From Bacteroidota bacterium (GTDB lineage Bacteria > Bacteroidota > Bacteroidia > Bacteroidales > Dysgonomonadaceae), in the NCBI GenBank assembly GCA_023418255.1, contig JAEZZZ010000102.1, positions 1-12,852 on the forward strand: 12,852 nt of DNA, given 5' to 3'. The notes under the pieces were generated by a model, which saw nothing but the letters and a program-made list of their open reading frames with translations, ran no database searches and had not been told where the DNA came from. A program made the translations under genes and the position numbers. Positions within the stretch are counted from its first letter, which is position 1. Each line of letters begins with the position of its first letter. Below, in pieces: positions 7,602 through 12,852 of this stretch.

Positions 7602-7633
7602 CAAAGATACAATATTGGATTTAGTTCTGCAAA
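7602..7633 (-). promoter_or_regulatory. Bacteroidota promoter (TTTG-N20-TATCTTTG) for the methyltransferase gene
   Basis: Reading the minus strand, TTTG at 7633-7630 is followed after 20 nt by TATCTTTG at 7609-7602, an exact match in both boxes and spacing to the -33/-7 consensus of the Bacteroidota primary sigma factor. This is the clearest promoter in the window. Confidence 0.75.
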
Positions 7634-7755
7634 AAAAACAACATTCTTCTAATAGTTATGATATATGGCGATAAATGTCACTGTTTTTAAAGCGAGCTGA
7701 TTCGTTAAAACCATCTTTTTCCAATTAATTATACGGTATACTCTTTTTATTTATA
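7634..7755. other. Intergenic stretch between divergent promoters
   Basis: AT-rich DNA separating the methyltransferase promoter from the promoter of the small membrane protein gene. I find no open frame with coding character, no hairpin of note and no repeat. Confidence 0.4.
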
Positions 7756-7763
7756 TATCTTTG
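7756..7763 (+). promoter_or_regulatory. -7 box for the small membrane protein / phosphoesterase genes
   Basis: TATCTTTG, an exact TAnnTTTG match, 55 nt before the ATG at 7819. The -33 box is not obvious. There is no other clear promoter before the phosphoesterase gene, so this one probably serves both genes. Confidence 0.5.
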
Positions 7764-7818
7764 GGAACAGATTATAGCTGGGTAAACAGCAAATTTTCAT
7801 TTTTTGAAATAGAAGGTT

Positions 7819-8052
7819 ATGTTTTGGAAAATTCTGTTTATTGTTCTCATTATTTTGACATTGAGAACGATCATTCGGGTGACCATATATGGGAAGAATC
7901 CTTTTTGGCCCGATTTTGAACGTGTGGACAAGATGTTTGATGAAAAACACAATGTTTCAACCAATTGGGATTCTTGTTTAGGCCGAGTAGTTTATTTTGT
8001 CTTTTGGTTGTTTATCGTGGGGTTAATTCTGATTATTATTCACTTTGTATAA
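7819..8052 (+). CDS. Small two-helix membrane protein of unknown function
   Basis: A 77-residue product with hydrophobic segments at about residues 3-22 and 56-76 and a short polar loop between them (GKNPFWPDFERVDKMFDEKH), suggesting a small inner-membrane hairpin protein. I do not recognise a family. Support for it being real: a consensus -7 box upstream, a purine-rich AGAAGG just before the ATG (unusually good for this phylum), and no competing gene with recognisable features. Its stop lies 37 nt before the preferred ATG of the secreted phosphoesterase, so the two may form an operon. Confidence 0.55.
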   Translation: MFWKILFIVLIILTLRTIIRVTIYGKNPFWPDFERVDKMFDEKHNVSTNWDSCLGRVVYFVFWLFIVGLILIIIHFV

Positions 8053-8089
8053 GAAGTGGAAGTCCTTTAAATTGAAATATATCAAATCA

Positions 8090-9541
8090 ATGAAAAAAAC
8101 AACAATCCTTTGTGTAGCGATTCTTTTTGTGGCGAATATTATGGCACAAACGACGTGTGATTTGCAATTCGGGCCAGATAAAACATTTAAAATTGTACAA
8201 TTTACCGATACGCATTTTGACCATCGTTCGGAAAAAGGTCACCGTACGATTAATACAATGCAGCACGCAATTACAACCGAAAAACCGGATTTAATCATTC
8301 TTACCGGTGATCTAATCGAATCCAAACCAGCTTATGAGGCGTTGCGGGTTTTGACCAAACCCATTGCTTCGTCCGGTATTCCTTGGACAGTTGCTTTTGG
8401 CAATCACGATTGCGAATTTGATATAACGAAATCCGAAATGTGGAATGTTTTCCTGTCGTTACCCGGTTTTATTGGCGAAAAGGGCCATTTGTCAGGCGTG
8501 GGAAATAATATGTTACGCCTGTATTCATCAGACAAAAAGAGAATTTCAAACGCCATTTTTTTGTTCGACAGCCACGACTATACACACAATCCCGTGTGGG
8601 GACAATATGATTGGATAAAATTTGACCAAATTGGGTGGTATCGTGAGCAATCTGATATGCTGGCAAGCCAAAATCATGGAGCTTCGGTGCCCGCTATCGC
8701 TTTTTTTCATATTCCATTAAAAGAGTTTAATGCTGTCAGTAAGAATGTTAAGGAACGCGTCGGAGATAAATTTGAAGGCGTGGCATCATCTGAAATCAAC
8801 AGCGGATTGTTCGCGTCCATGATGGAGCAGGGAAATATGATGGGCGTATTTGCCGGACACGATCACGATAACAACTATATCGGCATTCATAAGGATATTG
8901 CACTTGGTTTCGGGCAAGTTACGGGTTGGGATGCCTACGGAAGACTGGAACGTGGTTGCCGCGTTATTGAACTTCATGAAGGGAAGCGTTCGTTCAAAAG
9001 TTGGATTGCTACGCCATCGGAATCAAAAAGACATATATTCAATTATCCATCAGGATTATCCGATGTGAATGATACCACAAAAATCTTATCGGCACACCCT
9101 GTAAAACCGACAAAAAACGGTGTGAAATATTCCTATTTTGAAGGAAAGGTGAGGCATACCGGCGATATACCAACCTTAGATAAGAAAAAGTCCGGTATTC
9201 TTAACAATTTCACCATTTCTTCGGCAGAACAAGAAGACCATTTTGCATTTATTTTTGAAGCGTGGATAGATATTCCCAAAACGGCGTTTTATAAATTTTA
9301 CACCTATTCCGACGATGGCTCGGTCTTGAAAATCGACGATACAGTAGTTGTTGATAACGACGGAGGACACAGTGCCAAGCGCGAAAACGGTGTTGTCGCA
9401 CTTGAAAAAGGATTCCATAAGATAGAGTTGCTCTATTTTGAGGATTATATGGGACAAGTGCTGAAGGTGGGCATGGCAAGCGTGGATATTCTCGAAAATG
9501 AAATCCCCGACGAAATATTGTTTGTGGATGTAGGCAAATAA
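8090..9541 (+). CDS. Secreted metallophosphoesterase with C-terminal PA14-like domain
   Basis: A 483-residue exported protein. I start it at the ATG at 8090 because MKKTTILCVAILFVANIMAQ is a standard signal peptide with probable cleavage after Ala19; the earlier in-frame ATG at 8045 would bury it and overlap the upstream gene. Calcineurin-like two-metal motifs are complete: FTDTH (D40, H42), LTGDL (D74), FGNHD (N105, H106), FFHIPL (H207) and FAGHDHDN (H257, H259). The catalytic domain spans about 30-310. After a linker, about 340-475 resembles a PA14 domain: YKFYTYSDDGSVLKIDD, VVDNDGGH, then LEKGFHKIELLYFE. PA14 modules usually bind carbohydrate or sit in extracellular enzymes, so a periplasmic or surface phosphomonoesterase or phosphodiesterase acting on a glycan- or nucleotide-linked substrate is plausible, but the substrate is unknown. 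Confidence 0.9.
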   Translation: MKKTTILCVAILFVANIMAQTTCDLQFGPDKTFKIVQFTDTHFDHRSEKGHRTINTMQHAITTEKPDLIILTGDLIESKPAYEALRVLTKPIASSGIPWTVAFGNHDCEFDITKSEMWNVFLSLPGFIGEKGHLSGVGNNMLRLYSSDKKRISNAIFLFDSHDYTHNPVWGQYDWIKFDQIGWYREQSDMLASQNHGASVPAIAFFHIPLKEFNAVSKNVKERVGDKFEGVASSEINSGLFASMMEQGNMMGVFAGHDHDNNYIGIHKDIALGFGQVTGWDAYGRLERGCRVIELHEGKRSFKSWIATPSESKRHIFNYPSGLSDVNDTTKILSAHPVKPTKNGVKYSYFEGKVRHTGDIPTLDKKKSGILNNFTISSAEQEDHFAFIFEAWIDIPKTAFYKFYTYSDDGSVLKIDDTVVVDNDGGHSAKRENGVVALEKGFHKIELLYFEDYMGQVLKVGMASVDILENEIPDEILFVDVGK

Positions 9542-9544
9542 AAG

Positions 9545-9593
9545 AAAAGGCAGCACAAAAGTCGTTCAACTCGGCTATTTATTGCTGCCTTTT
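9545..9593. terminator. Bidirectional rho-independent terminator
   Basis: An 11-bp perfect stem (AAAAGGCAGCA at 9545-9555 with TGCTGCCTTTT at 9583-9593), loop of about 27 nt, followed by more T on the plus strand and preceded by A-rich sequence. It sits between the stop codons of the convergent phosphoesterase gene (9541) and infC (9605) and can end transcription in both directions. The long loop is unusual; the A/T-flanked GC core is typical. Confidence 0.8.
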
Positions 9594-9604
9594 TTATCTC
9601 CATT

Positions 9605-10186
9605 TTATTTATCTTCTTTTTTGTCTTCTTTTTTGTCTTCTTTTTTTGTGGCAGACGCGACTTTACGTGGTGCCAACATAATGGACATGCGTTTGCCTTC
9701 CATCACGGGAAGTTGTTCCACTTTCGCATAGTCTTCTAAGTCGTTCGCGAAACGCAGCAACAACACTTCACCTTGATCTTTAAAGAGAATGGAACGTCCT
9801 CGGAAGAAAACATACGCTTTCACTTTGGCACCATCTTCTAAGAAGTTGACAGCATGTTTTAGTTTGAAATTGTAATCATGGTCGTCGGTTTGTGGCCCAA
9901 ATCGTATTTCTTTGACTACTACTTTTACAGATTTGGCTTTTTGCTCTTTTTGTTTTTTCTTCTGTTGATACAGAAACTTCTGATAGTCGATAATTTTACA
10001 TACCGGCGGTTTGGCGGTAGGGGATATTTCAACTAAATCTAACTCCAATTCTTGTGCAATGCGTTGAGCTTCACGTAGTGGATAGATGCCCTGCTCTACA
10101 TTGTCGCCAACTAAACGGACTTCCGGAATACGAATTTGTTCGTTGATTCGATGTGGGTTTCTTGAATTTTTGGGGTTATACTTCAT
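9605..10186 (-). CDS. infC: Translation initiation factor IF-3
   Basis: Binds the 30S subunit, blocks early 50S joining and checks the start codon and initiator tRNA. 193 residues. N-terminal domain: INEQIRIPEVRLVGD (14-28), LDLVEISPTAKPPVCKI (49-65) and DYQKFLYQQKKKQKEQK (67-83), then the linker, then the C-terminal domain with KEIRFGPQTDDHDYNFKLKH (92-111), KVKAYVFFRGR (121-131) and QLPVMEGKRMSIMLAPR (158-174). The tail after residue 178 is not part of the conserved fold: it is T followed by three KKED units and a final Lys, encoded by a 12-bp tandem repeat. It follows thrS after 44 bp, as usual. It differs from the usual gene order in that a terminator, not rpmI and rplT, comes next. Confidence 0.97.
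   Translation of the reverse strand: MKYNPKNSRNPHRINEQIRIPEVRLVGDNVEQGIYPLREAQRIAQELELDLVEISPTAKPPVCKIIDYQKFLYQQKKKQKEQKAKSVKVVVKEIRFGPQTDDHDYNFKLKHAVNFLEDGAKVKAYVFFRGRSILFKDQGEVLLLRFANDLEDYAKVEQLPVMEGKRMSIMLAPRKVASATKKEDKKEDKKEDK
9609..9648. repeat. 12-bp tandem repeat at the 3' end of infC
   Basis: Three nearly identical units of TCTTCTTTTTTG on the plus strand (the last has one extra T at the junction), read on the minus strand as GAC/GAT-AAA-AAA-GAA and encoding repeated KKED at the IF-3 C-terminus. The unit is a multiple of three, so changes in copy number would lengthen or shorten the tail without breaking the frame. Confidence 0.85.
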
Positions 10187-10230
10187 TCAAATGTGATTAA
10201 TTGATTTCTGTGTTTATAATTATTTTTTGT

Positions 10231-12180
10231 TTATTTATTATGTGAATACATCATTTGTTCGATCTCCTGACTTAACGCTTCTGCAAAAGTAGTTAATTTT
10301 ACCGAACCTTGGTCGCCTTTTCCCTGTTTTCTTACCGAAACCTCTTCATTTTCTGCCTCTTTTTCACCTACAATCAGCAAATAAGGGATGCGCTTTATTT
10401 CGTTATCTCTGATTTTTCGTCCCATTTTTTCGTTTCTGTCGTCCACCTCGACACGAAGATTATGTTTCTTTAATGCTTTAGCCACACTATAAGCATAATC
10501 ATTGAATTTTTCACTGACAGGCAACACCACAATTTGAGTAGGTGTGAGCCAAAGCGGGAATTTTCCTGCTGTATGTTCAATAAGAACTGCCACGAAACGT
10601 TCCATCGAACCAAAAGGTGCGCGGTGAATCATCACCGGGCGATGTTTTTGATTGTCGGCACCGGTATATTCCAACTCGAAACGCTCGGGAAGATTATAAT
10701 CTACCTGAATAGTGCCTAACTGCCAGCGACGTCCGAGGGCATCTTTTACCATAAAATCGAGTTTGGGGCCATAAAAAGCAGCTTCGCCAAGTTCTATTTT
10801 GGCTTTCAGTCCTTTTTCTTTACATGCCTCGATGATGGCTTGTTCCGCCTTTTCCCAATTCTCTTCCGTGCCGATATATTTCTCTTTAGTATTCGGATCG
10901 CGAAGCGATATTTGTGCTTCAAAGTTTTCGAAATCCAATGCCTTGAATATGATAAAGATGATATCCACTACTTTCAAAAACTCGTCCTTCACCTGCTCGG
11001 GCGTGCAGAAAATATGGGCGTCATCCTGCGTAAATCCACGTACACGTGTAAGTCCATGCAATTCGCCGCTTTGCTCGTAGCGATATACTGTGCCGAATTC
11101 AGCCAGACGAAGCGGCAAATCTTTATATGAGCGCGGGAATGCTTTATAAATCTCACAATGATGAGGACAGTTCATCGGTTTGAGCAAGAATTCTTCATTT
11201 TCTTCGGGCGTATGAATCGGCTGAAACGAATCTTTGCCATATTTGGCATAGTGTCCCGAAGTGACATAAAGCTGCTTGCCGCCGATATGTGGCGAAATCA
11301 CTTGTTCGTAATCAAATTCTTGCTGGATTTTTTTTAAAAAATCTTCCAAGCGCAGGCGCAATTGTGTCCCCTTGGGGAGCCACAAGGGGAGCCCTTGTCC
11401 TACGTTTTGCGAAAATGTAAATAATTGCAATTCTTTTCCGATTTTACGATGATCACGTTTTTTTGCTTCTTCGAGCATCTGCAAATATTCGTCAAGCATT
11501 TTTTTCTTTGGAAAAGTGATGCCGTACAAACGTGTCAATTGCGGACGTGTTTCATCGCCACGCCAATATGCGCCGGCTGCACTCAATATCTTAACGGCTT
11601 TGATATAAGATGTATTCGGCAAGTGCGGGCCACGACATAAATCGGTGAAACTTCCTTGAGTATAGGTGGTTATTGTTCCGTCTTCCAGTTCGTTAATCAA
11701 TTCTACTTTATAGTTTTCATCGCGATCGGAAAACATTTTTATGGCATCTTTTTTGGCAATGCTGCTGCGACGAATTTCTTCTTTGGCAGCAATCAATTCC
11801 ATCATTTTCTTTTCGATTGCGGGGAAATCCGATTCTTTTATGGATACACCGTCTCCGGGATCCACATCGTAATAAAAGCCATTTTCTATTGCCGGGCCGA
11901 TACCAAATTTTATTCCCGGATATAATGTTTGCAATGCTTCGGCCATTAGGTGAGCCGACGAGTGCCAATACGCGTGCTTGCCTTCGTCGTCTTCCCATTT
12001 CAGCAGACGCACGGACGCGTCGTGATTAATAGGGCGTGTCAAATCCCAGGTTTCGCCATCAATGCTTGCAGCAAGCACTTCTCTGGCAAGTCGCGGACTG
12101 ATACTCTCGGCAATTTGCATGGCAGTTACGCCTTGTTCGTACTCCCTTATGGAACTGTCGGGAAATGTTATTTTTATCAT
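10231..12180 (-). CDS. thrS: Threonyl-tRNA synthetase
   Basis: Charges tRNA-Thr. From the ATG at 12180 it is 649 residues, usual for the family. TGS domain at about 1-62; editing domain with HxxxH in HSSAHLM (H73, H77) and C182/H186 in DLCRGPH; class II catalytic core with zinc ligands C338 (in MNCPHHC), H389 and H519, motif 2 around RLAEFGTVYRYEQSGELHG (358-376) and motif 3 in IHRAPFGSMERF (R527); C-terminal anticodon-binding domain with WLTPTQIVVLPVSE and DDRNEKMGRKIRDNE. The in-frame ATG at 12213 is rejected because it overlaps a TAACTTTG promoter box (12218-12211) and adds an unconserved extension. No T-box-like leader is present: the leader is only about 25 nt. infC follows 44 bp downstream and is probably co-transcribed. 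Confidence 0.98.
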   Translation of the reverse strand: MIKITFPDSSIREYEQGVTAMQIAESISPRLAREVLAASIDGETWDLTRPINHDASVRLLKWEDDEGKHAYWHSSAHLMAEALQTLYPGIKFGIGPAIENGFYYDVDPGDGVSIKESDFPAIEKKMMELIAAKEEIRRSSIAKKDAIKMFSDRDENYKVELINELEDGTITTYTQGSFTDLCRGPHLPNTSYIKAVKILSAAGAYWRGDETRPQLTRLYGITFPKKKMLDEYLQMLEEAKKRDHRKIGKELQLFTFSQNVGQGLPLWLPKGTQLRLRLEDFLKKIQQEFDYEQVISPHIGGKQLYVTSGHYAKYGKDSFQPIHTPEENEEFLLKPMNCPHHCEIYKAFPRSYKDLPLRLAEFGTVYRYEQSGELHGLTRVRGFTQDDAHIFCTPEQVKDEFLKVVDIIFIIFKALDFENFEAQISLRDPNTKEKYIGTEENWEKAEQAIIEACKEKGLKAKIELGEAAFYGPKLDFMVKDALGRRWQLGTIQVDYNLPERFELEYTGADNQKHRPVMIHRAPFGSMERFVAVLIEHTAGKFPLWLTPTQIVVLPVSEKFNDYAYSVAKALKKHNLRVEVDDRNEKMGRKIRDNEIKRIPYLLIVGEKEAENEEVSVRKQGKGDQGSVKLTTFAEALSQEIEQMMYSHNK

Positions 12181-12210
12181 CCTAAAATTCTGTTTTTTAC
12201 TTTTGGATTG

Positions 12211-12218
12211 CAAAGTTA
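12211..12218 (-). promoter_or_regulatory. -7 box of the thrS-infC promoter
   Basis: Minus strand TAACTTTG, an exact TAnnTTTG match, 30 nt before the thrS ATG at 12180. No convincing -33 box at the expected distance. It fixes the thrS start at 12180. Confidence 0.6.
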
Positions 12219-12311
12219 ATGATTTTCTGAATTATAGAATAGTTATTTGTCAATAAATTTTTCTATGGACAAAAAGAGAAAAATACATAAAGAACTTGTT
12301 GTTAGGTGTAT

Positions 12312-12344
12312 TAATTTAACGTGAGTTCGACCTAAGTGAAAGCT
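12312..12344. repeat. IS982-type terminal repeat, copy 2 (IS end)
   Basis: 33 bp shared with 5663-5695 (one mismatch), here forming the right-hand end of the transposase gene and including its TAG stop (12332-12334). The exact IS boundary is uncertain because only one end of the element is in the window. The other end and any target duplication lie beyond 12852. Confidence 0.75.
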
Positions 12345-12852
12345 AATTCCATAGAAATAATATCATAAATGGTGTTAATTGAGGATTTATTATCCAAGAA
12401 TGAATAAGCCGCCAATGTCGATAACATATTGACAACAAAATTGTCAAAACTTCTGTTTCGGGTATGTTCTATCCGGCACAGATTTTTTAATTGATCGTTG
12501 ACCGTTTCAATCAAAGCGCGCTTTCTGAGCATGACGCGTTCTTGAAGATGTACCGGGCAATCCTTCATGTTCTTTCTGGTTTTGGTGATTAAATGTACGC
12601 CATAAACAAAAAAGCATCTCAAATAGGTCTTTATCTATATATCCCTTGTAATCAAGCAGTTTGTTAAAAAACAGGTATATGAAACTCCATTTTTTTTAAC
12701 GGTTCCCTGTCATCGATATTTCCCAGAGTAAGTATAAAGTCTAAAAGTTCTCCTTTGTCATTAATAATCAAATGCAACTTGGCCCCAAAGAACCAACCAA
12801 TCGAACACTGTCCCTTGGCTGTTATTCCCTTAAAAGTTTTATGCTGCTTTTC
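12332..12852 (-). pseudogene. IS982-family transposase, C-terminal part, frameshifted
   Basis: Minus-strand reading from the window edge gives three frames that join into one IS982-type protein. The first piece holds FKGITAKGQCSIGWFFGAK, LHLIINDKGELLDFILTLGN and IDDREPLKK; the frame shifts at an 8-base homopolymer (12690-12697). The second piece holds FFNKLLDYKGYIDKDLFEML, where D of DYKGY is the expected second DDE residue; the frame shifts again at a 6-base homopolymer (12608-12613). The last piece holds VYGVHLITKTRKNMK and KRALIETVNDQLKNLCRIEH, whose Glu in IET is the expected third catalytic residue, then RNRSFDNFVVNMLSTLAAY and the end at 12332. The first catalytic Asp is outside the window. 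Two shifts make a functional protein unlikely unless they are sequencing errors. Confidence 0.85.

Noticed and set aside
7582..7818. Minus-strand open frame across 7747-7950 as a small gene
   Set aside because: It overlaps the plus-strand membrane protein that has a promoter and ribosome binding site, and its product has no protein-like features.
12181..12213. Longer start for threonyl-tRNA synthetase
   Set aside because: The ATG overlaps the TAACTTTG promoter box, and the TGS domain begins right at the ATG at 12180.
5663..12344. Composite transposon bounded by the two IS982-type ends
   Set aside because: The interior is core genes, copy 1 has no functional transposase and no full IS, and no target duplication can be seen; kept only as a possible rearrangement signal.
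12660..12700. Programmed frameshift in the transposase
   Set aside because: IS982-family transposases are normally one continuous frame, and two separate shifts in homopolymers fit decay or read errors better.

Overview
The window looks like ordinary chromosome from a member of the Bacteroidota, most likely Bacteroidales. Three things point there. Several genes are preceded by the -7 box typical of this phylum, TAnnTTTG (best case TTTG-N20-TATCTTTG upstream of the methyltransferase gene). Most starts have weak or no Shine-Dalgarno sequence. The OstA-like, YqaA-like, IF-3 and PolI proteins have the Bacteroidales style. DNA is moderately AT-rich and genes are closely packed.

Layout, left to right. 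(1) 2-445: 3' end of an OstA/LptA-like envelope gene. (2) 613-1298: a two-gene cassette of a small multi-pass membrane protein and a 68-residue XRE-type regulator that overlap by ATGA. (3) 1310-2287 (minus) and 2395-5181 (plus): a trans-polyprenyl diphosphate synthase and DNA polymerase I (polA), divergent from a short shared promoter region. (4) 5218-5670: a YqaA-like VTT-domain membrane protein. (5) 5663-5806: a short gap holding a relic of an IS982-family end. (6) 5807-7581 (minus): queG and an LCMT/TcmP-type methyltransferase. (7) 7819-9541: a 77-residue membrane protein and a secreted metallophosphoesterase with a C-terminal PA14-like domain. (8) A bidirectional terminator at 9545-9593. 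(9) 9605-12180 (minus): thrS-infC. (10) 12312-12852: the end of an IS982-family element with a frameshifted transposase, running off the window.

The genes are mostly housekeeping: replication and repair (polA), translation (thrS, infC), tRNA modification (queG), isoprenoid chains (polyprenyl synthase) and envelope (OstA, YqaA). I see no defence system, CRISPR array, biosynthetic cluster or tRNA/rRNA gene. The less ordinary parts are the IS982-type 33-bp end repeat found twice, 6.6 kb apart, the coupled membrane protein/XRE pair, the absence of rpmI-rplT downstream of infC, a 12-bp in-frame repeat encoding the IF-3 tail, and the PA14-tailed phosphoesterase. None of these proves a new system.
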